Positions 11,103 to 21,478 of a stretch of 64,000 nt of DNA are shown piece by piece. This stretch comes from Lamellibrachia satsuma (taxonomy: Eukaryota; Annelida; Polychaeta; Sabellida; Siboglinidae), in NCBI GenBank assembly GCA_033239005.1, contig BSQZ01000001.1, positions 5,567,501-5,631,500 of the forward strand, read 5' to 3'. Below the pieces are notes generated by a model, which saw only the letters and a list, made by a program, of their open reading frames with translations, did no database searches and had not been told where the DNA came from. Positions within the stretch are counted from its first letter, which is position 1, and each line of letters opens with the position of its first letter. Made by a program: the position numbers and the translations under genes.

Positions 11103-12960
11103 GAACAGCAAAGGCAAAATCGCAAGAAGAATATGCAGAAGTCAACAAAGAAGTAAAGAAGAGCATAAAGGTGGACAAGAGAAACTACATCGACAGCCTG
11201 GCAGAGGAAGCGGAACAGGCAGCAGGAAGAGGAAACATGAAAGAGCTTTACGACACTACCAGGAAACTGTCAGGCAAGTACTGCCACCCAGAGCGACCAG
11301 TGAAGGACAAAGAGGGAAATGCTATCATAGGAAATGAACAACAGCTGGACAGATGGGCCGAGCATTTCGAGGAACTCCTGAACAGACCCGCCACGCCAAA
11401 CCCGCCTGTCATCCACCCAGCAGAAGATGACCTACCTATTAACTGCGACAGACCTGCCAGAGAAGAAATCAAGGAAGCTATACAACAGCTGAAGAACAAT
11501 AAGGCATCAGGGCCAGATGATATTCCGGCAGAAGCACTCAAGGCAGTTGTGGACACTTCCGTGGAACTACTTTACCCTCTATTTGGGAAGATATGGGAAG
11601 AGGAAGAAGTGCCAGCAGACTGGAGAGAAGGCTACCTCATCAAGATCCCCAAGAAAGGAGACCTCAGAAATTGTGCTAACTACAGAGGGATCACACTCCT
11701 GTCAGTGCCACGGAAAGTCTTCAACAGGATCATCTTGGAAAGGATGAAAGACATGGTCGACCCAATGCTTAGAGACCAGCAAGCCGGATTCCGCCAGAAC
11801 AGATCATGTTTAGACCAGATCGCAACATTGCGCATCATAGTAGAACAATCCTTAGAATGGAACTCTTCCCTCTACGTGAACTTCGTTGACTATGAAAAGG
11901 CATTTGACTGTGTTGACAGGAAGACCCTCTGGAAACTGCTACGACACTATGGGGTACCCACTAAACTGGTCAACCTAATCAAGAACAGCTATGACGGAAC
12001 AGGCTGTAGGGTAATCCATGGAGGACAGTTCACCTGTCGCTTCGAGGTAAAGACTGGAGTAAGACAAGGCTGCCTGCTGTCCCCATTCCTCTTCCTCCTG
12101 GCCATTGACTGGATTATGAAGATGACCACAGTACAGAGGACAAGTGGGATCCAGTGGACACTATGGACGCAACTTGAAGACCTGGACTTCGCCGATGACT
12201 TGGCACTGCTGTCTCACAGCCATCAACAGATGCAGGACAAGACGACAGAACTGGCAGCTGTCTCCTTACAAGTGGGCCTGAACATCCACAAAGGAAAGAC
12301 CAAGGTCCTCAGGATGAATGCAGCCAGCACTGACCCAGTCACACTGGAGGGGAATGCACTGGAGGAGGTAGAGACCTTCACATACCTCGGCAGTGTCATC
12401 AACAAGCGGGGCGGCATAAACGCAGACGTCAGAGCAAGGATAGGCAAGGCAAGAGTGGCATTCCTGCAACTGAAGAACATCTGGAGTTCCAGGGTACTGT
12501 CATCACGCACAAAGATCCGGTTGTTCAACTCCAACGTGAAGATGGTCTTGTTGTATGGAGCAGAGACATGGAGGATAACCAACACCACCATCAACAAAGT
12601 GCAGACCTTTGTCAACAACTGCCTGAGAAGAATCCTCCAGATCCACTGGCAACAGTGAATTGTGGGAAAAGACACAACAACGACCTGTCGAAGAGGAAAT
12701 CAGAAGAAGAAGATGGGCCTGGATTGGCCACTCGCTCCGAAAACCAGTAACAAGCACCACCAGGCAAGCGCTGACATGGAATCCTCAAGGCAAACGGAGA
12801 AGAGGACGACCAAGAAACACGTGGCGACGGGACCTCCAGGCAGACACCAGGAAGATGGGCTACACCTGAAACCAGTTAGAGAGGATGGCCCAGGACACGG
12901 GACTCTGGCGATCTGTTATCGACGGCCTATGCCCCAAGAGGGGCGATGGGCATAACCCTG
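11103..12960 (+). mobile_element. RTE-clade LINE, 5'-truncated, in a 13-bp target duplication
   Basis: The copy starts inside the region between endonuclease and RT, carries an almost complete RT, and ends CATAACCCTG directly before the second target copy. No poly(A) tail is seen, as is common for RTE elements. The endonuclease half is missing, the usual outcome of incomplete reverse transcription. The same clade also supplies the fragment at 19021-19618. Confidence 0.88.
11171..12658 (+). pseudogene. RTE-type reverse transcriptase, 495 codons open, frameshifted near the C-terminus
   Basis: The RT domain shows NNKASGPDDIPAEALK (block 1), ANYRGITLLS, QAGFRQNRSCLDQI, the catalytic Asp region VDYEKAFDCVDR, GVRQGCLLSPFLF and the FADD box DLDFADDLALLS. 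The thumb region includes VETFTYLGSVI and VLLYGAETWR. At 12640-12660 a deletion shifts the frame: IHWQQ stop is followed in another frame by [28 protein letters not shown] and [15 protein letters not shown] (to 12869), which is the normal RTE C-terminus. That part meets one TGA at 12867. Upstream residues 1-80 are linker. The long, open core means the insertion is fairly recent; the deletion and truncation make it inactive. Confidence 0.9.
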
Positions 12961-12973
12961 ATTATATGTTGTA
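12961..12973 (+). repeat. Target-site duplication, right copy (13 bp)
   Basis: Identical to 11090-11102; marks the 3' boundary of the RTE copy. Confidence 0.88.
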
Positions 12974-13224
12974 CACATTGTATTAATTATTTATTAGTTA
13001 TGGATTTGTACTTTATATTTACTGTAAGAAAATGTATTTGTATCATACATATCTATACTGGTTGGGGGGTGAACCGTAAATAACTATCACACTTCTGTTC
13101 ACCCCACTTTCAACCAAAACTCTCTTGTTTATTTTTTTAGACGCAGCAAATGGTGTTTAATTTTGTAATTCTGGAATTTGTACTGCTGGTTGATGGTAAT
13201 AAATCACATATTGATTGATTGATT
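12974..13224 (+). mobile_element. L2-like LINE 3' UTR, right half
   Basis: Continuation of the LINE interrupted at 11102. It ends with ATTGATTGATTGATT at about 13209-13224, a short tandem tail typical of CR1/L2-group 3' ends. Confidence 0.6.
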
Positions 13225-13229
13225 TGAAT

Positions 13230-15950
13230 GGTTCACCTCATATGCAAGACATTTGCACATTATAGAGATACAAATGAATATAAGATTAATACAAAACAAA
13301 TGGTATTTATTTGTTCCCCTGGCGAAACGTTATCAGTGTTGTTTTAATACAACCTATTAACTGGGCTAGTCAAGACACTTAGTGTCAGAGGTTAAATTCC
13401 TTTTCCAGAAAATAGTCAAATTGAATTAATTATATTTTAATAAATCGCTTGAATGGAAATATAAAAAAAAAAACATTGAAAGGTATTCATTATTTCAGGT
13501 TTTGACTATTATTATTATATGTAGTATTTACTTTCCCAAGTTAATCTTACGAAATGATGTTTGTTGCATCACTGTTTTACAAATATGTCTATCAATCCGT
13601 GTTAGGACATATTGAAGAAAAATTATAGTACTCTCACCACAGGGTCGATCACCATTACGACGTTCGATGGCATCCGTATGCCGATAAGACTTGGTTGCAC
13701 CAGCAGTAGTAGTTAGTTCCGGAATGAGAACCTGGATATGTTGCGTTGTCACATCTAAAGTAGGTACAAAAACGATTATAACACAAACAACTCGGGAAAC
13801 ATTCAAATTCAATATAAACAGGTAAATGTAGATTTAAAAAGGCACACTGTAGAAAAATAGATGTTGTTTTGTTGCGATATTTAGTCAATATGTTTATTTT
13901 GTTAAGTCCATTTGTTCGCGGGATGCATAGTCCATCAATAAAAGCTCTTAATCGGGGTGTGTCTTGTATCAACACACAAGATACATCCCGTCACAAAGGC
14001 GTCTAAAACAATGTCTTCATGCATGAGGCATCATGCTGTTACTGACATATACCTATGTTGTCAACCAGCAATGCAACTGTAAATATGTGTACAGCACAGT
14101 AACTTTATCTTCTGATTTGGTCATCTTTTTCTTCTATTTACTGACCACCTTCATTTTGTTGAAGATTTTGGGGGGTAATCTTTGGCAGCAGGAAAGAGAG
14201 AAGAAATGTAGTAGTGCGATTTAGTGGGGTTAGGGGATGTGGAAAGGGGGACAAACAAATAGACCTCAGCACTTTTTAAGGACACTGGTTCCACGGTTAG
14301 TTGATCAAATACGGGAAACCAGAGACCAATATGGTCACGCATGATATCCAATGTATTTTCTAGACTATCCGCCAGATCGCGCCACTTAAATAAATCGAAA
14401 TACATTGCTATTTTGGGGTTGGCTTGGCTGTATTGAAGCGTTAGTCTGCAGCTTGGTTCAGACAACTTCGTGACTAAAATAAACCGGGCTGCACAATAAT
14501 TTTCGAAAAGACGTATCAATGCATGGATGCCTAAACCGTTTGTGATGAAAGATCCCGGGTAACAAAATACTTAATATATGTCTAAATAGAACGTACTCAA
14601 TAATAAACATGATATATTTCATGCAATTGTCATCACAAACATTGAATCGAGCTAGACCTTACTTTCCCGGATGTAGTCAAGTAAAACCACAGCAATTCAT
14701 TCGCTTGGTTAATGCAGCAACTGAGACAAAGTGAAATAAAAAATTACTCTCAAGGTATCTCAATGCAACTTATATACCATATAAAAGTATCTTATACGTA
14801 GCCGTAATGGAGTTTTAGCTATACGTTTGAAGCAATTAACTTGTTCATTAACCGCTAGTGTTTCGGGGTGTGGCAGGAAGTGCGACGTGGGTCCTAAAAA
14901 TGCTGGTAGGTTAGCCTCAACATTGATGGGAGGTTGGATTGGAGATGGTACTTTCAAAAAAGGTGGGAGGTTGCCCCTCCACCAAACAGGTGGGACTTAG
15001 GTTGAGACCCCTCCCATTACCTTTCTTAAAAGTATAAACGGTCGTAAAAATTAGTGGTGTTCTCCTTGTCCTGCTAAGTTATAACTATAACTTAGATATC
15101 TAGCTTACACCGCATGTAAAACTTAAACATGTCTTCTTTGAAATAACGTCTGCAAACTGATAAGTATTCACGTATTCACTAATGGATACCATTGTATCTG
15201 TGTTTACGTATCAGTATCTCGGCGTGAAGCTTATGCAGCACAGGTGACCGGCAAATTCAGCTGACGTGAGTTCCTATTAGTTACGGAGCTAGCAATGCGT
15301 AGAGCGAAACACTGCTGAAACAGTCTAATGCGTTACGCAATGCTACCCACCATTGTCTGGAGTGACCGACGTGTGTTTCAGACCCACGGTGACACTGTAA
15401 TTGAACGAGCACCGCATTACTAACTTGTTGAACAGAAATAGCCGCACCTCGTTTTAGCATTAGTTAGTGCTAGACATACTTTACACATTAACCAATGTTA
15501 CAAATAACTTTTAATTTAATTTCACAAATCACCAATCATATATGATAAAATATAACAATATAACATAACAAACAATTGCTTTCGTGCAAATTATATATTA
15601 AATATTTATTGAAATATTTAAGTTTCACGGTATGACACTGCCTAGGCATACACGAACGACATTGAATTCAACGGACGAGCTTCTTGCGTAGACACTGCTA
15701 CGCCCGTAGCTGAAGGGCCTAGTGGCAAATTCAAATACGTAATCTAAAATACAGTTTTACCAAGTCTACTTCATTAAAAGGCAAATATATGTATAAATGT
15801 GACAAAACTAACTCACCAGGGTGTAGAAATGTAAAGCTGAACCGCGAGAAGGCCAACGTGTATAACGTAGAGTATCACAGTCTTGGAAAATCTTGAGGAG
15901 AACACGGAATTGAATTTGGTGGATTGGATATTTGTCTAAAGCGTGGAATA
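13230..15950. other. No gene supported
   Basis: AT-rich, apparently unique DNA. Minus-strand frames at 13528-13975 and 14151-14519 show no recognisable domains, biased composition or splice context. A slightly GC-richer patch lies at about 15190-15420, also without a coding signal. Confidence 0.5.
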
Positions 15951-15954
15951 TTTA

Positions 15955-16376
15955 ACAAGGTTTAGGTTTAGCAAGGTTGCCATCCCAAATAACAAGTTCC
16001 TGATGGCAAGTGGACAAGGAAGCCATTGGCTTATCGAGAGTCCAACAATTTTCTCATCTATGTGTAGCCCGCCCTTATCAAATATCTGTCAATTCTATTT
16101 TTAAACATATTTTATCACCCTCTGTGAGAAAGAGTACTTTCTCGTGTCCAACCTAAACTGCTCCTTAACTAATGCTGCTTTATGTCCTCTGGTTCTACTG
16201 CCTTCTTTAAGTTTGAAGAACATATTCCTGTCAACATCCTCATAACCATTCACTATTTTAAACACTTCTATTTGGTCTCCTCTTAGTCTCCTGGTCTCTA
16301 GTGTTGTCAAACCACATTGTAATAAGCGACTTTCGTAACTAAGGTCTCTCAATTCTGGAATCACTTTAGTTGGTCT
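15955..16376 (-). mobile_element. CR1-group LINE, 3' end fragment
   Basis: The minus strand encodes MIPELRDLSYESRLLQ, RRLRGDQIEVFKIVNGY, DRNMFFKLKEGSRTRGHK and SQRVIKYV, the C-terminus of the same family as the copy at 35941-37165. A deletion removes the last residues. The 3' UTR (TTGTTGGACTCTCGATAAGC and CTTCCTTGTCCACTTGCCAT) and terminal CTTGTTAAA-like repeats are shared with 37057-37165. The copy is truncated at 16376. Confidence 0.88.
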
Positions 16377-16911
16377 TTGCTCTTATTAATCGGATAAGTA
16401 TTATTATTACGTGTATATTAAACATAAACTTACAATAGTCCTTCTTTAGGCAATATTTGCTGTTAAAATTTAGCTATAGGAGTAATTTAGGGTAGTTTAT
16501 ATCGTAGATCTCCGAAGACTCGGTACGCAAACGATAATTAAGGTTTGTTGTAGTCAGTTGATTGGGTACACAATACGATACATAATATTATTGTAAATAA
16601 TTTAGTACATATTAAAGATTGAGAACCTGAATGTTTTGTTTTAGCAACATTTATTGTTAAAAGTTAGCCGTAGGTAGTAATTCAGTGTAATTTAAAGAAG
16701 GTCACTGAAATTTCGTTAGCGCGAGCGATATTACGTTTTGTTATCGTCAGCTGTTACATAGAAAGTAAGTTGCAAGGCAGTAGTTGTAAATTTAATTAAG
16801 ACATAAATAAAAAAGCATAAAGTGTTTATTACAACGCAAAAACAGTCTTTGTATACCTAGTTTGAATTTATTATAAACGGATTATAAACAAATATAAATT
16901 GAATTTCTAAC

Positions 16912-18440
16912 ATGGCGCCGTGCAAAAGCCAAGTAAAGGCGAAACGTAATTTGACATACTCTGGATAGGCTTTGCAAAGTCCGGGTGTGCAAATTCGTGG
17001 GCAGAGGTGCAGGCAGCTGATTTTCATTTCGTGTATAGGGGGTGTATAACAGTGAAATGTCTGCAGGAGCAGGTAAATAAGTTAAGGCATATGATTTTGA
17101 TGACGACAGGGCAGGGTGAGAAAGAAGAGAGCAGAGGTGGTGAGAATGATGCGAGCAGAGGTGGTGAAACCGAAGAAAGCAGAGGCGGTGAGAACGAGGA
17201 GAGCAGAGGTAGTGAAAACGAGGAGAACAGAGGTAGTGAGAAAGCTGGTAAGAAGAAGAAAGATGGAAAAAGGAAGAATGTGCAACAAACGAGTTAGTGA
17301 AGAGGGATTGTCAGGTGGTAGGATGGTCGAGAATAACAAGAGCAGAGAAAAGGAGAAGACCGTGGATCAGAAGAAGAAAGATGACAGCAGGCAGAGTATG
17401 AAACAAAAGAGAGGTAAGCTGGTGAGTGGAGAGGGATTGCGAGGTGTTAAGACAGTAAAGGTTTATGATAGAAGAGAAAGGGGGCATAGTGTGCGACAGG
17501 AAAGGACCTTTGCTGATGTACACCTGTAGTATCACAGGAGAAGGCGAGGAAAGCCCGGGTATTTATGTGGGATTCCATCATTAGGAAAGTGGATAAAATT
17601 GTAAACAGAGAAGATGGCATAACAGTATGCCTACCAGGGGAAAAAAGTGAGGATATAGCAGAGAAGGCAGGACAAGTCGTGGGTGGTGGCACGGGAGCTG
17701 CTGTTCTCGTGCATGTGGGAACGAACAATGCCGAGAAGGAGGGAACGTCAACCATCGTTGGTAAGTACAGGAGGTTGATCAAGACTCTCAAAGAGGCACG
17801 AGTTGGACAGATTGTATTGTCGGGGATATTACCAATACTGGGAGGCAGGGGTGAGGAATATAATAACTGTAGGAGGATGGCGATCAACACACAAGTACAG
17901 AAGATATGTATGGAGGAGGCTTCGTAGACGTGGTTAAATGTTGTAGGAAGAGATGACTTTTTCATAATAATAATAATAATGTTATTCTTATTCACGATAA
18001 AATCGTGCTTATAGCACCTCAGTGCGTGTTACAATGTAAAAGACATTTAATATAATAGAATTCCACATAAGGTAAAACAGTAATTATTATTATGAACAAT
18101 TAAAATAAAAAACTTAAAATAGATAAAAGCAATTTACAGTGCAACAAAAATATACATATTATTATTAAAACAGAGGCTGTATATAAGAGTCCACCACAAC
18201 GTTTTACTGGTAAGCTATCTGCCACAAATGTGTCTTTAGATTTGACTTAAACACCGTCTTAGAGTCAATGCTGCGGATGGCTGCAAGCAATGTATGCCAC
18301 GCGTCTGGACCAGCCACCCTGAAGCCAGCTCGTCCCACTTGAGAGATGGACTTCATCTGACAGGGAAGGGTGCTGCAGTTCTTGGGTGTGAGATTGTCAG
18401 AGTTGTCGACGAGGGCACAGGTACCATAAATTATTTAAAC
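16912..18440 (+). pseudogene. CR1-type ORF1 with SGNH-hydrolase-like domain, broken
   Basis: The proposed start MAPCKSQVKAKR matches the start MALCKRQLKATR of the second copy (62415, minus strand). An N-terminal zinc-finger-like stretch (QAADFHFVYRGC) is followed by a long Glu/Lys/Arg-rich charged region (17110-17520) with frame changes. The hydrolase part at 17530-17927 shows WDSIIRKVDKIVN (the usual GDS nucleophile block, with Gly replaced by Trp), CLPGEKSEDI and VHVGTNNAEKEGTSTIVGKY, then GILPILGG. The final block, MDFI-like then RDGLHLTGKGAAVLG, lies beyond the insertion at 18338-18440. Such esterase-like ORF1 proteins are known from CR1 LINEs. Frameshifts and the insertion make it non-functional. 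Confidence 0.75.
17956..18337 (-). mobile_element. LINE 3' tail inserted in the CR1 ORF1
   Basis: Minus-strand translation near 18337-18200 reads VGRAGFRVAGPDAWHTLL and IDSKTVFKSNLKTHLWQ, the usual C-terminus of L2/Jockey-type RT proteins. The 3' UTR is AT-rich and ends in (ATT)n, seen on the plus strand as AATAATAATAAT at 17961. The insertion separates two parts of one ORF1 block. No clear target duplication is visible. Confidence 0.7.
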
Positions 18441-18536
18441 TAGATGCGCAAGGGGAACTGACAGAGAACACTCAAAGGAGTACTACTACAAATACACATC
18501 CAAAGAAATGTTCACCAATAATTTCAGACAATGAAC

Positions 18537-18815
18537 CTAAATGTGTATGCTTAAATGCCAGGAGCATAGTAAATAAAAAAAAGTGAGTTAGACATTATGG
18601 CAGCAGATATTGATCCTCGTGTAATAGGCATCACAGAATCATGGGCAAATAAAGATATAGTAGATGCTGATTTAGCACTGACAGGCTTTCTAATGTTTAG
18701 GAAGGATAGACGAGAAAGATGGGGAGGTGGAGTAATTTTATATATTAAAGAATCTATCCAAGCATATGAAATAACACTGAAAAGTGAAGCCTACGCTGTC
18801 ATTCGGGTTCTGCCC
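18537..18815 (+). pseudogene. CR1 ORF2 endonuclease, N-terminal fragment
   Basis: The frame gives CLNARSIVNKK, then after a one-base slip in an A-run ELDIMAADIDPRVIGITESW, and GGGVILYIKESIQAYEITLKS. LNARS and TESW are the first catalytic blocks of LINE endonucleases. Sequence stops matching at about 18815. Confidence 0.8.
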
Positions 18816-18824
18816 CCCCCCCTC

Positions 18825-18944
18825 TGTGGCGGATGTAATAAAGACACAGGGTGTAATTGTAAAACTGTCTCGAACTAATGCATTCGTATAGTTCAAACTA
18901 GTATAACATTTCGTATACGGTGCATATTACAAGGAAGCATTACA
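18825..18944 (+). mobile_element. Possible short LTR (TG...CA)
   Basis: A 120-bp stretch starts TGTGGCGGATG, includes AATAAA at about 18838, and ends ATTACA. It is followed at once by TGGTGTCAGAAC, which looks like a primer-binding site complementary to the 3' end of a leucine tRNA. Only one LTR copy is in the window, so this is inferred from structure. Confidence 0.4.
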
Positions 18945-18956
18945 TGGTGTCAGAAC
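18945..18956 (+). promoter_or_regulatory. Putative tRNA primer-binding site of an LTR element
   Basis: TGGTGTCAGAAC begins with TGG (complement of CCA) directly after the CA end of the putative LTR. Confidence 0.4.
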
Positions 18957-19008
18957 ACGGAGTCAAAACAACCCGCCTAGAGTTCCGAAAGCAACAATAA
19001 AGCGCAGC

Positions 19009-19020
19009 TAAGTGGAACTT
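19009..19020 (+). repeat. Target-site duplication, left copy (11-12 bp)
   Basis: TAAGTGGAACTT occurs here and at 19607-19618, bounding the RTE fragment. The leading TAAG overlaps the tail repeat, so the unambiguous part is GTGGAACTT. Confidence 0.75.
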
Positions 19021-19514
19021 GGCTTGGCTCTCTTCCCAACTATCCATAAACACTAAGATCCGCATTTTCAACACCAACGTTAAACCAGTTCTTCTCTATG
19101 TCTGTGAAACGTGGAAAACTACTCAGTCTCTTAACAACAAACTCCAAGTCTCCATCAACAGTCGCCTCCGATACATGCTTAAAGTATGGTGGCCTAACAA
19201 AATAACAAATAAAGAGCTCTGGAAGAACACCAAACAGGAAGAAATAAGCACTACAATCAAGAGGATAAAATGGAGCTGGATTGGCCACACACTCAGAAAA
19301 GGTGCAACAAATACAACCAAACAAGCACTGGACTATAACCCACAAGGAAAGAGAAGACAAGGAAGGCCAAAAATCAACTGGAGACGCTCCACACTACAAG
19401 ATCTTGATAAAGTGGGGGTCACCTGGCAAGAGGCCAAAGCTCTAGCCCAGAAGAGAGTGAGGTGGAGAAACATGGTTGATGCCCATTGCACCTGAAGGGG
19501 CCAAGATGATTAAA

Positions 19515-19606
<92 letters not shown>
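19021..19606 (+). mobile_element. RTE LINE 3' fragment with expanded (AAGT)n tail
   Basis: The fragment encodes the RTE C-terminus in one frame to 19495: INTKIRIFNTNVKPVLLY, TKQEEISTTIKRIKWSWIGH, LRKGATNTTKQALDYNPQGK and RRQGRPKINWRR. A short 3' UTR leads into about 24 copies of AAGT (19513-19610). RTE elements end in short tandem repeats, and here the tail has expanded to about 95 bp. Flanking TAAGTGGAACTT copies support insertion by target-primed reverse transcription. Confidence 0.88.

Positions 19607-19610
<4 letters not shown>
19513..19610. repeat. (AAGT)n microsatellite
   Basis: About 24 perfect tetranucleotide copies forming the tail of the RTE fragment. Confidence 0.97.
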
Positions 19611-19611
<1 letters not shown>

Positions 19612-19854
19612 GGAACTTTGACATCTGTCATTTTTCCCGCATTCCAATCCCATTGAGCAGGCCGTCATGGCGTACAAGACGCAGGGCAGGGCAATGTTAT
19701 GAATGTAAACTGCTGTGTATCGACATGTTATCACCGCAGTTGATAAGTGTCACGAACATTGCACCGTGCATATAAAAACACCGTCCCGGCGTAGAGTCAA
19801 GAGAGGACTAACTCACCATAAATAATGTCAAAACTCGATTTTTTTACATTTAGG

Positions 19855-20640
19855 TCTATTCACCAACGGTTGGCCAAAAAGTTGTAGACCGATAAAGAAC
19901 TTGAATTCCTGAACCGTTCGGTCCATGGTCTGTTGAAGAAATACGGCATCGATCACTTCTTCACTTACATCGAGGAAACCAAAGCGAGTATCGTCGAACG
20001 TTGAAGACGCGCATGTGGCGATACCTATCGGCATGGCTCCATCGCAAGTGAGCGTGGCGAATCAGAAAGACGCGAAGACGTGTGGCAGCGCTTGTACGGT
20101 CACGACGGTAAAGGTGTGCCCAAGTTTCGAGTGAAGGATCGCTTGCGCATCAGCAAGTTCAAGAGACATTTCAAAAAAGGCTACATGGCGAATCGGAGCG
20201 AAGAGATCGACGATCTCGGTGAGGTACTGGATGGAGCCTTCTATGAACCGGAGCTGCAGAAGGTGTCGTTTCCAACCGATAAACTGTGCCGCGTGGAATC
20301 GGTACTGCAGCGACGCAAGGTGAATAGACGAACGGATGCTTTGGTGAAATGGTACGGCTAACCCACCAAGTTCAGCAGCTGGATCGAGGCCAAGACCCTC
20401 GTCAGCTATATAGACTATTCGCATGCCTGTCGCCACGTCATTCGAACGATGACAGACAAGTCGTTAACAGAGGTATACACCACCACCATAGAGGAAGAGG
20501 AACAACAGGACACAGAAGACAGTACTGACGCACAGACCGACGATGCCAACGTTCCTTGGCATAATATATTCAGTACCGCGTGCCCAAAGAGGAGATCGTC
20601 TTTCTATGCCCGGTCGTCATATTGTACACCATCATCTTGA
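19855..20640 (+). pseudogene. Polinton-type integrase with C-terminal chromodomain, broken
   Basis: The N-terminal zinc finger and first catalytic Asp are absent. The core retains FLNRSVHGLLKKYGI and EETKASIVER, which hold the second Asp region and the catalytic Glu of a DDE integrase. Stops and a frame change follow, near 20005-20070. The frame 20080-20640 then gives VKDRLRISKFKRHFKKGY (SH3-like part) and a chromodomain-like stretch with RVESVLQRRK and VKWYG. A TAA at 20359 interrupts just before PTKFSSWIEA. An acidic tail (TTIEEEEQQDTEDSTDAQ) ends the frame. Its role would have been DNA insertion of the element. Confidence 0.8.
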
Positions 20641-20717
20641 CAAGTATATACAACCTAACGACCGGTCACAAGAACTATAATCTGTGGACGGCCCTGTTGA
20701 GCAGTTCGCTGGGTTAA
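20580..20717 (+). pseudogene. Small membrane protein of the Polinton-like module
   Basis: A 45-codon frame holds one hydrophobic helix (IVFLCPVVILYTIILTSIY) and a conserved-looking ending, LWTALLSSSLG. The frame overlaps the tail of the integrase frame and has no ATG here. The position between integrase and capsid genes fits a short transmembrane ORF of these elements. Function is not known. Confidence 0.45.
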
Positions 20718-20729
20718 CGTTGAGACGCA

Positions 20730-21144
20730 ATGGCGACTGATGTCTACCTAGCAACTCTTCCATGACGGTGCATCCCGATGACATCTTGGCTCACTACATC
20801 GCTTGCTTACCTCGTCGTATCCATCTATCTGGCGAGTGGGAATGCTGGTGGAGTTCCAGTACCCACAAACTTGGTTATACCTCAACGAGCGCAAGCCTAC
20901 GTTACTTAACTCGAGTAGTAGCAGCATCGATATTGGGTATTACTACGCTCTGATAGTATTGATGCACCACGGTTCCGCAATCTTGAATCGTTTCGACAAC
21001 GTCCAGTACGTGACCCTGGTGTGCAAAGACTTCGGAACGATCGAGATCGATATAAGAGACGACACCGGGACACTCGTGCCGTATGAGCGCGGTAAGGTGA
21101 CGGCGACGTTTCATTTCCGTCGACGTAGGACGGAACTGTTCTGA
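20730..21144 (+). pseudogene. Unidentified capsid-module protein of the Polinton-like element, internally deleted
   Basis: ATG at 20730 starts a frame that meets a TGA at 20763 and shifts afterwards. In the final frame VEFQYPQTWLYLNERKPT is followed by a low-complexity Ser run, then FDNVQYVTLVCKDFGTIEI, and it ends FHFRRRRTELF. The gene sits directly before the minor capsid gene. The protein is shorter than expected for this position, which suggests an internal deletion. I do not assign a function. Confidence 0.5.
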
Positions 21145-21146
21145 AG

Positions 21147-21464
21147 ATGAATTACAGCAACTATTACGCGCAGCAAGTGGGTGGTACACTGCCCTATTTC
21201 GCTGGCGCCCGATACAAGCGGTGTCACGGACTAGGACGTCTGTTCAGCGGTCTGCTGCGGAGCACCATGCCACTCATCAAGAGAGGAGACGTGGCTTTGG
21301 GAAAGGGAGCGTTGAAGACTAGCGTGCGCATCGCCGATGACGTCTTGACCGGGCAGAGCATATAAAAGGCAGCCAAACGACGCGTCACAGATGCTGGTAA
21401 GAATCTGTTGAGTGATCTCTTGACCCTCGGCGTACGACCTCGTAAACGTATAAAACATATATAG
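21147..21464 (+). pseudogene. Polinton-like minor capsid protein
   Basis: The frame starts MNYSNYYAQQVGGTLPYFAG, continues with a Gly-rich amphipathic stretch (GLGRLFSGLLRSTMPLIKRG) and ends RPRKRIKHI. One TAA at 21363-21365 interrupts it; the frame is otherwise open to 21464. Small size, Gly/Leu-rich N-terminal helix, basic C-terminus and position before the major capsid gene fit the adenovirus-pVI-like minor capsid proteins of Polintons. The ATG is two bases after the preceding stop, a compact arrangement. Confidence 0.62.
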
Positions 21465-21478
21465 TAGAACATCAGCCC

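Larger units (their letters stand above)
16430..18824 (+). mobile_element. CR1-group LINE, 5' half (5' UTR, ORF1, start of ORF2), interrupted
   Basis: A 5' region of about 480 bp contains two diverged copies of a roughly 200-bp unit (16449 and 16640 onward), as in CR1 5' UTRs. ORF1 begins at 16912 and ORF2 at about 18540. The copy ends in the endonuclease at about 18815, where a C-run and a putative LTR follow. An unrelated LINE tail is inserted at 17956-18337. The RT is missing. Confidence 0.8.

Noticed and set aside
14151..14519. 122-codon minus-strand ORF
   Set aside because: No domain, signal or compositional support; could not be told from chance.
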